DNA of 64,000 nucleotides from Pseudopithomyces maydicus (Eukaryota > Ascomycota > Dothideomycetes > Pleosporales > Didymosphaeriaceae): the NCBI GenBank assembly GCA_026873275.1, contig JANTUC010000006.1:1550001-1614000 (forward strand), read 5' to 3'. A model generated the notes under the pieces. The model saw only the letters and a list, made by a program, of their open reading frames with translations, ran no database searches and was not told where the DNA came from. This document shows, one piece after another, positions 45,187 to 57,082 of the stretch. The translations under genes were made by a program, and so were the position numbers. Position 1 is the first letter of the stretch; every line of letters starts with the position of its first letter.

Positions 45187-47113
45187 ACCTCTCCCCGTCT
45201 CCCCGCCTCCTCGTCCCTCCACTCCTCCCGTGTGTTGTCCACCGCGACAACGCACCCTCAACCATCCAAGCTGGCGACCCAAACACTACCTGCCATTCAA
45301 ACCCCCTACAGTCGCTATACCCATTCGTTCCAACGCCCATTGACACCTGCCCATACTCCCGAGAAGCACTATCCGGACCCCTCTGCTGCCCCTCCCAGAC
45401 TCGACATATCTGATTCAGATCGTTCATGGTGGGCCCCAAGCGGCCAGAGGGGTTCTGACGGACAGGTTCCCATGTCGAGGCCAACCGGGACAGCAACGCA
45501 TTCACCCATAAGAGACGATGTTTCCAATTCCGTTGTCCAGCCGACGCCTCAATTATCGCCCACGCATCCGAATCCGGTCGGGCATGCTCCGCAGCGAGAA
45601 AGCCCTCGAGATGCCCCATCCACCAATTCCATTTCGCTGCCGCCACTCCGCCAAATGTCCAGCACGCCACCCCTGAATGAGCGGAGACCTGGGGGTCCAC
45701 TGGGTATGCACTCAATCTTGAATCCTCAGGCCGACCTGTTGGAACAGCAGCGAAGCCGACGACAAAGTGCGTCGCACATCGAATTACCTTCACCGACTGA
45801 GAACCCCACGCCACCCAATCTGCCATCCATCAGCCGTCCCACCAGTGTGGATTCGACCCAGGGAGAGATGATGCCCGCCAGACACTTCCAGCCGCCCCGT
45901 CCTCCACGAAGGGGGGACCAATGTCGCCCACGGCCCATCGCTCCCAAAGCCTCAGTGTCTTGAACCCCCCTACAGGCACGATTGATGCTCACCAATCTCC
46001 CTTCCTTTCGCCCAGTGGTAGACTTTCCGGTGTGGACTCCATTACTTCGCAACCAGCGCTACCTACCCCCCTGTGGTAGGCCTAGGACCCCGACCTACCT
46101 ACTTTCCCACTGTGCCAACACCGCCCCCGGGTATGGTTCGCAACGAGCTCCAGCGAGCAAGCATGAGCTTCCCCCAATCAGGTAGTGCTAGTCCAATTGC
46201 CGGTTATTCTCCTTACAGTCAACCTGCGTCCGTGGCGTCGAGTCAGTTCGATAACGGAACCCAACAAGCACAGTACGCATCGACAGCGGCTAGCTTGCCG
46301 ATGCCAGAATCACATCAGATTCCGATGACTATGGATGTAGAACGTGGTCGAATACCTATGGCTCCTACTGGCCAAAGCAGCATTCAAATCATGACCATCA
46401 AAAGTCAGCAAGGCCATCACGTGCAGATTCCTGTGGACGTTCAGGCTGCGTCAAAAGTTGCCGACGAAAAGCGGAAGCGCAATGCGGGAGCTTCGGCGAG
46501 ATTTCGAGCCAGGCGTAAGGAAAAGGAACGAGAGGCGTCGATGAGCATCGCGCGTTTGGAACAACAATTACGCGATGCAATGGAAGACCGCGATTTTTAC
46601 CGAGGTGAACGAGACTACTTTCAGCACATTGTGTATCAGCAGCCCGGTGCAGAACGCCACTACCAGAGACCCTCTTCACCCAGACTACGGCGGCCATCGG
46701 TGGCCCCTTCGAATGCTGCATCTTCAAATACCGGTGGCGGCTCTGCAGGATCGCCGTATTCAGCTTACGAGGACGATGATATTGAGCCGGACAGAAATGT
46801 CCGCAGAAGGACGAGCACCTATCACCCACCTCTGGGGCAGATAAATGCTTCAATGAACGGCACAGGGCCGTCTTCCAATTACTCTTCTACTGCTTACCCT
46901 TCGGTAAATCCTGTCGCTGCGGGGATCCCTTCGCATCATGCACAACAGCAAACGCAACCACACGGATTTGAGGCACGCGATCAGAGGATGCACCCAGAAC
47001 AACAGCAACTGCCAGGTCAACGGCCGCAGTTGCATGACCCGTTTTCTTCCGAGCCTCGCTATGAACAACGGCACTGGGCACAGGCTCCTGGCCAAGCGCG
47101 CGAAAATCGATAA
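45187..47113 (+). CDS. bZIP transcription factor (start unresolved, two one-base frameshifts)
   Basis: The C-terminal half encodes a bZIP domain: basic region EKRKRNAGASARFRARRKEK (with the diagnostic N-x7-R) followed by a leucine-zipper-like helix ARLEQQLRDAMEDRDFYRGE. Around it lie long Pro/Ser/Gln-rich, disordered segments. Protein-like sequence continues upstream in three frames that join if one base is added to the G6 run at 45911-45916 (giving GGPMSPTAHRSQ) and one to the C6 run at 46066-46071 (giving LPTPPVVGLGPRP). No in-frame ATG exists at the 5' end: the frame is open from 45187 but begins without a Met, so an upstream exon or another error is likely. The basic region is not the CYS3/MetR type. 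DNA-binding nuclear regulator; target genes unknown. Confidence 0.8.
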
Positions 47114-47619
47114 AATTTCGGCCCTCCGCGCACCACTCTTTCTGAACTCGCGCGTCTACATCATTTTCAACTCCTGCTCCGATACCCAAAACCAAAAGCA
47201 AAGGCTTTTGCCTCGTGAGCAATGCACCGAGTGGTTCGGTCTTGCTCCCAGTAACGTGCACAACTAACTACTGTTGTACATCTTTTTTGTCTCTCTGTCT
47301 GGTTGTGCGAACTAGTGTCCTCAATATACCCATGGGGCGTCTCATATAATATATTGGTCATTCATCATTTGCATCCTATAGAGCTCTATTGTTAAGAGTT
47401 CATCTCCTCACGGAATTTCTCACTGTGTGTTAGCCAGTCTTTCTGAGCATGGATAGTCTTTCCTATTGCCATGTATTTTACCGTTAAATGGCTGGACCTT
47501 TATCAGCACAGACAGAAAAATGTTTTTTTTTCCGAGACGTAGTCCCATTTTGCAAATCATCGTCAGCAACCTAAGCAGACAACAATTGTCCTACTGACCG
47601 TTGTCATGGTTGCTTTCAG

Positions 47620-48199
47620 ATGTCGCAGTCACGATTTTTCTCCCTACTTACCCTTCCGGATAGAGTCAGTCGTGGCGCCGATCGACATGCCAAGTCACAA
47701 CACCTTTCGCAGTTCAAAACTTTATTCACTGTGCAGGTTTATCTCATCAGAGCCCTATGCAACGCAGTGCATCGGTTCGATCTAAAAAGTCTTAACCCTG
47801 AACATTATACGCATGGAGGATGGATGCGCACGGTCCGACCAAATCCCCACGATCCGGTACGGATTGCTTTCGCATGTCGACGGACCATTCCTTATGATCC
47901 CACGCTAGCGTCTGGTAGATCAATGTACTTGCAACTCCAAGAACAAGAACATTTATTGCAACGGCTACCAAGCTACTTCCAGAATTTTGATCTCGGTCGA
48001 CTTGTTGCGACTCTACCGTGCTCAGGATAGAGCCATCGAGGCCATCAAAACAAAAATACACACGTTTGGTTTAGGTAACGCCAACCAAGGCTCCGAAGAA
48101 ACGCTCGCCAACGACGTCAAGAATCACATAGTTCGTCGATCGGCATCATGCTATACTTACTGGAGTTCGGCTAGAGAGGCGGTCAGCGCCTGGAGCTGA
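47620..48199 (+). CDS. Uncertain hypothetical coding fragment
   Basis: Two overlapping plus-strand frames, 47620-48030 and roughly 47960-48199, look mildly protein-like. The second reads LLRLYRAQDRAIEAIKTKIH and later NDVKNHIVRRSASC. They could be joined by an AG acceptor near 47979 or by a frameshift, but no convincing gene model results. No family recognised. It may be spurious. Confidence 0.2.
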
Positions 48200-49868
48200 G
48201 ATGAAGTCGTTCTTACGCACACCGCCCCCAGTCCTAGATTTCCGGACATGGAACAAGAACCTTGAAAGTCCATCGGTCATGCTTTTTCTAAATTGAGGTT
48301 TCAGGTTTGACAGCCGCCTGTGGTGATTCGTCCTTTTTCTTTTTTCTATTTTATGTATGTTTATGCGAGTGGGTGTGTAAGGGTTCTTGCTCTTCCGGCT
48401 GCAATGACCAACCAAACGAGACAACGAGCCATGTGCGTGATCGATCGTTTACTAGTAAGTTCAGCGAGGCCAGGGAACAGGCAACAACGGCATTGAAGGG
48501 TTACATGCATGCAAATGGGTAGCTTCGGAGTATTGCTCTCCCTAGCGTCCGGGTTCTAGGCTACTGGTACATGGTGGGCAGTCACTAACATCCTTAGTGA
48601 GTACGCGCGGTGCGTTCGGTGAGACACGCATCTTTGTCGCCTCACCACCGCTGAATGCACGCACGCCAATGACGTTGATGTGAGCTAGAGTCGTATAGCG
48701 CCAGGAACCACATGTACAAAGTTTCGCGTGTGTGTCGGTCCCTGACGCTAAAGGCAAAATCGCGTGCTTCTAGCTGTCGGAACATAGTCCGGTGCGGCCC
48801 GTTCGATAGTTTACTCTGACAGGTTCGGAAACGAGAGTGGCGAAAGCGTGTCAGATTCTGCTATGAGATGCAGAACGAGTTGGAATAGGACAGGAAAATA
48901 ACACGGCGACTATGTGCAGTAGGAGTGCTAGATGTCGATAGGGCTTTGCGAACGGTAAGGCGAGGGTCTTGGATCAACATGGATCCGATCTGCACTTGGA
49001 TGACCCGGCGGCCATGGGTGATAAAAGGGCCGATCGATACAGGGAAGCTCCCTTCGCATTCAGAATCAGCGTCAAGCGCACCGGTCGACACGGCACGAAG
49101 TCAAAACGTTCACAAGCATCCAGTAGCACCCCTGCCGGAAGTGGACATGCATCCCCGCAAGCCTTCCCGCAAACATGCATGCATGATTCCTATTTCGGGA
49201 CAAGACGTGAAGCTAACTGCTCAAGTCCAGAACGTACTGTATTTGCCTGACGTGAACTGCTGGTGTGCGATTTTACTCGTCTATGAGCCCATCCAATACA
49301 CCACTGGACTATATGGGGTTGGATTATGTCACTCAACTGTGACGCCCAGGTCTTTGAATCCGATGACAGCTACTCATGCCACATGGACGGGCAAGTCTGC
49401 CTTTCTGCTATAGTGCTGCACGAGTCTGAACCAATCTCCCCTCGTTATGAAGATATCACCTGCATAGGCCCAACAACAAGTTCCCGTATTCAGTATGTAC
49501 AGTATGTCGGTAATGGTGCCGTTTCCCCGCAGCAGCCTATTATAGTTACACCGCTACTTAATTCGGTGGCGCAAGAAGCCGACAGCTACCGTGATAGGTA
49601 GACTACGTGTCAACCTGGTTCGCATCTCTTCGGAGCGATGGGGTGCCTAAGATTCAACATCCAGGCTTGGCTGCTCGATCTGGTGAAGGCCATCGGAATG
49701 GATCGTACACAAAAGTGGCATCATGGCTACCTATACGTGCTGGCGCGAGGGTGGGAAGTGGCTGGTTACGAACAACTGCAACCACCATGGGCTGCACTTG
49801 GCTCACCAGCACCCACAGGCGTACATGGTCGCCCTTGGAAGGTTTAAAGGCCACCCATCGCACATGGA

Positions 49869-49900
49869 CTAGACGGCTAGACGACTAGACGACTAGACGA
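49869..49900. repeat. 8-bp tandem repeat (CTAGACGA)4
   Basis: Four consecutive copies, the first with one change (CTAGACGG). Confidence 0.85.
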
Positions 49901-50285
49901 CTGAGCCCCGTCAAGTTCTATTAAAGCTGCAGATTTCTACTGTGTATGCTGCCCTGCTGCTGCTGTGCTGCTGTTGTGCTGCATCGGACTACAGCCGCCT
50001 CCCACGATAGGGTAGCAAGCTGGATCCAAGGACTTGGTAACTTGCATGCTGGCCATCTCTCAACCCAGGGGGTGGAAATTGCGTTTTGCATGGCGCTGGC
50101 TTTCTCGTTCTCTCTCTCTCTCTCTCGCTCGTGTAGGGTGCGTTGCTCACTGGCGGAAGAGGGTGAAGTCTACCGGGCCAGCGCGAGGAATCGAGGGCTG
50201 GAGACGCAGGTCGAGCTCGTATTCAGAAGACGCAAGCACGACCTGCGTAGGCATCCCGATGATGCAAAAACAGGAGTGACGGGCA

Positions 50286-50318
50286 CAGGCACAGACACAG
50301 ACACAGACACAGACACAC
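50286..50318. repeat. (ACAGAC)n microsatellite
   Basis: Five to six imperfect six-base units. Confidence 0.85.
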
Positions 50319-50886
50319 GACGACACGTGTGTTCACTTCACACCGTACTTTTGGCAATGGTGATCCCACCTGACAGGCTTTGGCATCCAGCGATGCACCT
50401 GCTGACAGGACGACTTGGACAGCTGCACGCTTGCCCATAGTGCGCCCATCTCCATCTGCACGACGCGGCGGTTCCAGCAAGTCTGCAGCGAATCTCCAGC
50501 GAATCTCCAGCGGTGCGCATCCTCCACGGCGACGCCAGCCTTCCTCATCCGGCACCCCCACGGCAGCTCGCTGTGACACGGCATCGGCCTTTGTTCCCAG
50601 CTACGCATTCAGGCCTGCATGGCCAGCACAGCACTGTACGGCATCCTTGGCCAGCGTGACTGGCGTTACGGGCGGGCGGAGAGGAGCCCCCGCTGCCGGG
50701 CAAACGTTACACCAGGACTCGATCTGACGCCAACCCGCGTGTTCGCCATGGCATGCATAAGCGCCAACTCCACCCAACCCAGCTCACATGGGTTCTCTGC
50801 GCTGTCCCTTGCTGGCCCCGCCGCCGCCAGTCGGTCCCGTATCAGTGGTTGCACAGCTGCTCGAGGCGCCTCCGCTCGCCAATGCT

Positions 50887-50917
50887 GTATGTATGTATGT
50901 ATGTATGTATGTATGTA
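50887..50917. repeat. (GTAT)n microsatellite
   Basis: Seven to eight perfect GTAT units. Confidence 0.9.
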
Positions 50918-50945
50918 CTTCCGCTCGCCACCCATGGGCCTCGAG

Positions 50946-50965
50946 TCTCGTCTCGTCTCGTCTCG
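50946..50965. repeat. (TCTCG)n microsatellite
   Basis: Four five-base units, just downstream of the GTAT array. Confidence 0.8.
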
Positions 50966-51533
50966 TCGCGTCTGTGTAGGCCTTGGGGCAGACCGCTGTG
51001 CTCAGATTGCCGAGACCGCATGCCATGGCCTTGTCATCGCGCCGCCGCCCAAACACGATGCGCGGACGCCAGAGGGAGCAACGCTCAGGACCACCACCCT
51101 CCCCCCACTAATCTAGCCTTGCAGGCAAACCTTCGCGCGGCAGTAGTGAGCACATTACAGTAGCCATGTAGACTAGCACCGCGACGATAGACTACTCTGC
51201 TTGGGAAGGGGGGCTTCGTGTGGGTTAGTCCCGAGGAGCACTGAGCAGTGTCTCACTCGCTGTCCAACCCGCCAACACGCCTGCAAGGATGCTGCGTCGA
51301 TCCGAGCCAGCGCAGCTCATCCATGCGCGGGAGAAGGCTTGGGCAGCAAAAGGCGCCATCCCGTCTGGCGCATGCGACGCATGTCAGCTGGGTGTGATGG
51401 CCTGCAGCACCCAACGGTCATGTGAGCGGGGATCCTTGTGCCGCGTCTCGTCGTCTGTGCCCGCCCGCGCGGCCAATTGGGAAATTGCCTTGGTCGGTGC
51501 AAGTCATTGGGGGCGTGAGGCGCGAGGCCTGAG

Positions 51534-51597
51534 GCCTGTACTGGCAGCCTGTACTGGTAGCCTGTACTGGTAGCCTGTACTGGTAGCCTGTACTGTA
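51534..51597. repeat. 13-bp tandem repeat, about five copies
   Basis: Unit GCCTGTACTGGTA repeated four times, the first copy with one change, then a partial fifth. Confidence 0.9.
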
Positions 51598-51745
51598 GGT
51601 ACGGTGGAAGCTATTGCTTGCGTGCATTGGGTCGCACGCGCAAATACCTACTGTGCTTGCATACATGCTAGACTACCTACCGTACTTACTTACTCGCCGC
51701 CCACGCCGTTGCCGGCTCCCAACAGGAGCCGTGCCATGATGCCAT

Positions 51746-51771
51746 GCCCTGCCCTGCCCTGCCCTGCCCTG
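51746..51771. repeat. (CCCTG)n microsatellite
   Basis: Five consecutive CCCTG units. Confidence 0.85.
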
Positions 51772-52734
51772 CCATGCTCGCGGCCATGTCGCCGTCATTC
51801 GTGGCTTGTCCTTGTTCGGACGCGATCAACAGGTCCCCACCGCATCCCGTGCCTGCCAGGACGCCCCGAACGGCCGTGTCAGCAGGAAAATCCTACTTTC
51901 GCAGGGACACCAATCACAAAATTCCGTGCAACCCTAGAGAGGGCCTGAGTGGTGGTTGGCTGTCGGGGCAGGGCTTTTTGTTGGACTTGGGATGGTATGC
52001 GCGTGCAGCAGCACCGGCCGGTCTTCTAGCTCGGCTCGGCTGCAGCAGCATACGCAATACGGTGCCGATATTTGGATGCCATCCACGTGCGACTGGGGCG
52101 GTCCGCGCAATGAAGCGGCCCGCATCTCAACAGCGATAACGGCACCAGCCTGCGCACCAGCTCATCTCCACACGGCGCCACCTGGCCAGAAACCAAGAAA
52201 TGGACGCTCCCCGGCCAATCTGCACATGCACGCGTTATGATATTTTGATTGTCGACGTTACATGACGCACGCCTCGCGCGCCTAACCTGCTGTACAGCAC
52301 ACGTGTATCTATCGACGTACCGCAAAGCCAGTGAAAGCCGCTCGTCGCCCCGGCACCTATCGCCCTCCGCCTCTTCTCGACTCAACCTGCCGAATCAATC
52401 CCGCGACTCGGATCATGCGTACAGTGTGCGGTAGCGAGACTGGGCACGGTAAGCCGGTGCCGTGCGACCCTCGGACACAGGGAAGCTGGCCTGCAAAGTA
52501 GCACCGCGGCCACTGGTGTAGGGTGCTTTTGACGCTCTCTGCCCGTGGCCGGTAGATGAATGGTGCCACAGAGGAAATCATCTGGTGGCCGTCTGTTGAC
52601 GGCTCTTGCCGCGCAGCACCCTTGCCAGTCAAAAGAACAAAGCCGTGAGCGTGGGATGCTGTGTTCCGCGTGGGATTTCGTCACCTCGGGCTCGAGTGCA
52701 TTTGCATTTGATCCATTGTACAAGCGAGGTGCTC

Positions 52735-53761
52735 TCAGCCGCCACCGACACCGAACCGCATGCGGATGGTTTGCAGCTGTCGCAACGCGGTAGGCGACAG
52801 TGATGAAGTACCGCCTGCCTCGGCACGTGTCTGACGAAATGCTTGGTATTTCTGGTGCTCGTCAACCAACGTGTCGATGAGGCTAAACTCGCCAATGACG
52901 CATTGGCCAGAGATGAGTACATCAAGGGCATCTGCGTGAACACCTTCAGAAGCTGGCAAAAGCCTATCTTCCTCGTCGTCAGGGTCCATGCCAAGATCCG
53001 ACAAGGTGTCGGTACGGCGCAAGACACCTCGTTCTTCGGCGTCCACATCCTGATCCCGTGCAGCATCTGCTTCAGCAGGCTGGGACTCTTCTTGTTCCTC
53101 GCTCGTTTCCGTGCTTCCAGCGGATATCTGGGCTACCGTCTTCTTCGCTTGGCGTTTCTTGACATGCACCGATACCATGACAAGCTGCAAGAGCAGGATG
53201 CACATGTCCAGCCCTGCGAGTTTCCATTTGCTCGTCGGTCCCTGCTGGCCGATGAAGTCGATCATCAGACCTCCGTGAAGGTAACCTCGCGTGTCCTCGC
53301 CAGCCGATGGAGCGGGATAGGTGACATGCAACAGGAAGTTTACGGCGAAGCAGAAGAGGATCAGAGGCAGGTAGGGCTTATGCTCGTCGTGCTGGCGATT
53401 GAGGCCCATATCAGGGAGCGGAGTAAGTAGGGAACCGTGAACGATGGCGCGGACGGCAAACCAGAAGAACGAGCAGCTGCAGAAGTCAGTAACGAGAGCG
53501 AAGATTTGAGTATTGTGGGCAGATGTACTCTAGATGGTAGAGGGCGATGAGCTCTAGGAACACTAGTGTATCCAGCTCACGGAGGAGATGGTCTAGAAAC
53601 ACCACTCTTTTCCGCTTCGCATCCAACCTTCGTTCTTTCGCTCGCTGCTCCTGCTGGGCAACCAGGTCCGCTATCGAGTTGTCGTATTCGTGCTCCGCTT
53701 CCAAGGCCGCAGCGCTGCTGCTCCGCCGTCCAGCGCGCGAGGACTCGGCCTCATCGTTCAT
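52735..53761 (-). CDS. DUF1746 protein, DSC E3 ligase subunit 4-like
   Basis: Two exons on the complement, 53529-53761 and 52735-53476, with a 52-nt intron; 324 residues. The N-terminal half has a basic helix (QQEQRAKERRLDAKRKRVVF), then LDHLLRELDTLVFLELIALYHLD and, across the intron, CSFFWFAVRAIVHGSLLTPL: two hydrophobic segments typical of the fungal DUF1746 domain. Two more follow (YLPLILFCFAVNFLLHVTYP and WKLAGLDMCILLLQLVMVSV). The C-terminal half is acidic and disordered. In fission yeast the DUF1746 protein Dsc4 is part of the Golgi DSC ubiquitin ligase that activates SREBP. Assignment to Dsc4 is by domain, not by close identity. The gene is divergent from RCF1, sharing a promoter region of about 390 bases. 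Confidence 0.8.
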
Positions 53762-54150
53762 TGCGCAACGAGGCAAGTGTGCACACAATTCCTGCAGTCA
53801 TCCAGCCACGACAGAGACAGGCTTTGGTGGTGATCTACACGGTGCGGAACCCAGGGCGATGTTGATGTTGTGCCTGGAGCGGGAAGGAGCGCGTCGGCGA
53901 CAGGAACAACCTCCAGGGCCGAGGCGCCGAGCAGCAAGTGGTGAGATAATCGATCTGGAGCTCCACCGCGGGCCAGCATACAACCCACCACAACACGCCT
54001 ATCCAGCTCTGTCGCAAGCTCTAGACAGCGCAACAGAAGTCAGACGAGCTCAATCGCACATGCAACCCGTCTGAAAGAGGACTCCAGTCTGCATTACGCC
54101 ATTGCCCACCCACGCGACACCTCCGCTACCTCCGCCACCTCCGCACCATC
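53762..54150. other. Bidirectional promoter region (DUF1746 / RCF1)
   Basis: About 390 bases between divergent start codons, pyrimidine-rich before the RCF1 start. No other feature seen. Confidence 0.55.
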
Positions 54151-54708
54151 ATGTCAGGTCCGCCGTTGTCAGGCCCAAACAGCGCCCCGCTGCCCTCGTC
54201 CTTCGACCAGAACAAGTACGTATATCCTCGACTCTTGGCCCTGCATATCTTGTGACCAACATCCACCAGGGACTTCTACGATGAAAACCGCCTGGGAAAA
54301 ATCGGCCGCCGTCTGCGCGAGGAACCCCTCATCCCTCTCGGCTGCGCCGTCACCGTCTGGGCCATCGTCGGCGCCACCCGTTCCATGCGCAAGGGTGACC
54401 ACAAGATGACCAACACCTTCTTCCGCCGCCGTTTATACGCCCAGGCCTTCACCATCGCCGTGCTCGTCGCCGGAAATATGTACTGGCAGGAGGATCGCGT
54501 GAAGCGCAAGGAGCACGAGAAGATGAAGGCCGAGCAGGAGAGAATGAACAGGCGGGAAAGGTGGCTGAAGGAATTGGAGATGCGAGACGAGGAAGAGAAG
54601 GCGTGGAAGGAGCGCCTGGCAAAGGGTGTACGGAAAGAGGGGGAGAGCTTGACCGACCTGGTGAGGGAGAAGACGGAGGAATTGAAGAATCTGCGGGAGG
54701 GAAAATAG
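54151..54708 (+). CDS. RCF1: Respiratory supercomplex factor 1 (HIG1 domain)
   Basis: Two exons, 54151-54215 and 54270-54708, with a 54-nt intron; 167 residues. It matches the Rcf1/HIGD2 family: N-terminal SFDQNKDFYDENRLGKIGRR, the first membrane helix IPLGCAVTVWAIVGATRSM, then the motif TFFRRRLYAQAFTI (IxxxRxRxxxQ-type signature) and a second helix AVLVAGNMYW. A long charged, coiled-coil tail (EHEKMKAEQERMNRRERWLK) is typical of the fungal proteins. Rcf1 sits in the mitochondrial inner membrane, bridges complexes III and IV and aids cytochrome oxidase assembly. Start ATG at 54151 gives the expected short leader. Confidence 0.94.
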
Positions 54709-55893
54709 ATGGGGCCTGACTGATGCCATTTTAAGAGGTTCAATCTGGAGGAAGATGCGTACGATACGTTTACTTGTTGTATATATTGGGCAGGCGTGTA
54801 ACAGTATTTGCTCGGGACTATTGCGCTCGACGGACCGGAAAGGTAACATTCTCTACTGTGGGGCTATTTTCTTCCTTTTTCTCCACTGTCATTTTGTTGG
54901 GCAAAATCATGGCTCTTTCATGTCTTGATGCGTGTGTCACGTTCGACGAAAACGAAAGCCAAATAAGCATTTTCAACCGTTGAGATGGTTGTTGAATGGA
55001 GGCACAATTAGGCAGTGAGGATACTGCATGAGGTATTTCCCCTCGTTCTGCTTCTTGCCGTTTGAAACAAGCCTTGTTGAATACCTATTTTGGAGACTAT
55101 AGCATTTCAAGATGATGAACATTCTTTGTTACCTTGAACTGTACCACAATTTAGTTCTGCTCGTGTGGACCAGTTCACACGAAAAAAAAGTTAGGTAGTA
55201 ACACGTCCTACATTGTGGTTTCTGACGAGGATTGCAGCCGATGATAAGCTGAAAGTGCTCTTAGACTGATCAAAAGAGGCATTGCACGCACATTGCAATC
55301 AGGGAGAGTCCAGGGTTTAATAGCCCTCGAATATTCTGATGATGCTGTGACTCAAACTTGGGACTCTCTTCATACCATATCTTCATATCAAATCTTCGTA
55401 TCAGATACTCATATCAGATGGCACTGAATGATTAACGCCCTATCTCGGCCCGTTGAATTCCATCATATGACTGAAAAACTTGCACGACGCCTCTCCGTGC
55501 TCCTGTGTTGCTGTTTCTCGACGATGTAGTAGATCATTCCGTGTTTTTGCGAGAAAGACACAAGCCTTCGTCAGCATTCGAGATATAGTCTGAGCAATTG
55601 TCCGATTGGCATAATATATGAAATGAAATAGTTATACTGAAGTATCAACATATAATTCAAGGCTGTTCTCGACTAAATATCAAAGAACACCATGAAGTTG
55701 GGACGTGCCGCGATTGTGAATCTCGCCTTTGAGCTCTGGACTTGGTACAATCTTATGACCATATACCCCACGAAGGAATGTAAGGGTTGCCTTAGAAGCC
55801 AAAAGATGAATAATTAGCTGGTCGAAGTCTATACGAAGAAAAAGAAAAAAGGTGATAGATAGCAAGAAGGCATAATCGCTTTAGACTTGCAAA
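54709..55893. other. Intergenic
   Basis: About 1.2 kb, AT-richer than its surroundings. No supported gene, RNA or repeat. Confidence 0.5.
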
Positions 55894-56886
55894 ATGCCCA
55901 TGACGCAAGCACCACGCCTTACCATTCCGAATTCCGATTCCTATCTATCAACCTCCACCAACATCCGAACCCAAACACTCTATGCCCCTACCCCGCTACC
56001 GCCACCTCTTCCCACCCAACCTCCTTGCTCTCCACCGTCTGCGCACAATGGCCGCGACCCCGCCCCCTCGCGCCCCATCAAAATCCTGATGGTCCACGGC
56101 TTCACGCAATCCGGCCCAAACTTCCACGCTAAGACGCGCGCGCTCGAGAAAAACCTCCAGAAAGCCTTCCCCGCCGGAATAACGTTTTCCTTCCCCACAG
56201 CGCCCCTCAGATTAGCGCACGCGGACATTCCTTTCCCCACGAGCAACGAGGCCAAGGAAAACGGCGAGGAAGAGGAGACCGATGCATGGGCGTGGTGGAG
56301 ACGGAAGGGCGATGGCGAGCCGTACCGGTACGAGGGTATAGAGTTGGGGCTAGATAAGCTGGCTTCCGTACTCAAGGAGGAGGGGCCGTTCGATGGCGTT
56401 ATTGGATTTTCGCAGGGTGGTGCCATGGCTGCAATGCTCGCCTCTCTCTTGGAACCAGACCGTCGAAAGGCATTCGAGGCACTGGCCAAGGAAGGTGGCA
56501 TATCCTACCCCCAGAGCTTTGAAGCGGACACAGGCTATGTTGAAGAGACGATACATCCACCGCTCAAGTTTGCGGTCAGCTATTCGGGCTTTGCGGCGCG
56601 GGGTGTGGACTTGTATCGTGGTTTCTACGAACCAAAGATCAAGACACCAATGTTGCATTTCATCGGCACGCTGGACACGGTCGTCGAGGAGAGCCGGAGT
56701 TTGGCTTTGGTAGAGCGTTGCGAGGAGAATGAGGGCCGGGTTGTATACCATCCTGGCGGGCACTTTCTGACCACGCAGAAAACGTACGTCGCGGCACTGG
56801 TAGGGTTCATCAAAGAAGTGCTTCATAGAGCAGAGCACGGAGAGAAGCAAGAAGAGAGCGTAGAAGATATGGACGTGCCGTTCTAA
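55894..56886 (+). CDS. FSH-type serine hydrolase (FSH1/OVCA2 family)
   Basis: Single exon, 330 residues. The N-terminal 60 residues are Pro-rich and look disordered. The alpha/beta-hydrolase core begins at IKILMVHGFTQSGPNF. The family signature is clear: the nucleophile elbow GFSQGGAMAA with Ser173, Asp261 in FIGTLDTVVE, and His290 in HPGGHFLT, giving a complete catalytic triad. An insertion (EAKENGEEEETDAWAWWRRK) lies where related proteins have ARAWW. FSH1-type proteins are small cytosolic serine hydrolases of mostly unknown substrate; some fungal relatives release or transfer products in secondary metabolism. It is convergent with RPN5, ends about 200 bases apart. Confidence 0.88.
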   Translation: MPMTQAPRLTIPNSDSYLSTSTNIRTQTLYAPTPLPPPLPTQPPCSPPSAHNGRDPAPSRPIKILMVHGFTQSGPNFHAKTRALEKNLQKAFPAGITFSFPTAPLRLAHADIPFPTSNEAKENGEEEETDAWAWWRRKGDGEPYRYEGIELGLDKLASVLKEEGPFDGVIGFSQGGAMAAMLASLLEPDRRKAFEALAKEGGISYPQSFEADTGYVEETIHPPLKFAVSYSGFAARGVDLYRGFYEPKIKTPMLHFIGTLDTVVEESRSLALVERCEENEGRVVYHPGGHFLTTQKTYVAALVGFIKEVLHRAEHGEKQEESVEDMDVPF

Positions 56887-57082
56887 ATCTGCGTCATATC
56901 TCAAGGTTCATTTGTTTCAAGCATGGCGTTGCATATAGAGGATAGACCGCACGTGTTCGGACGTCTATATTACATGCGCAGTGAATGCGCGAGCCGGTAC
57001 CGTAAAGGCTCACCTATGTCTAGACTAATCATGATCATGTACCCCGAACATGTCCACATATGCAAGGCAGGGAAGGCTTCAA

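Larger units (their letters stand above)
47114..52734. other. Non-coding, microsatellite-rich region
   Basis: About 5.6 kb. Apart from a weak candidate at 47620-48199 no gene is supported. Between 49.8 and 51.8 kb many short tandem repeats occur, listed separately. Confidence 0.5.

Noticed and set aside
51534..51597. Regularly spaced repeats, CRISPR-like
   Set aside because: Directly adjacent tandem copies without spacers, in a eukaryotic genome.
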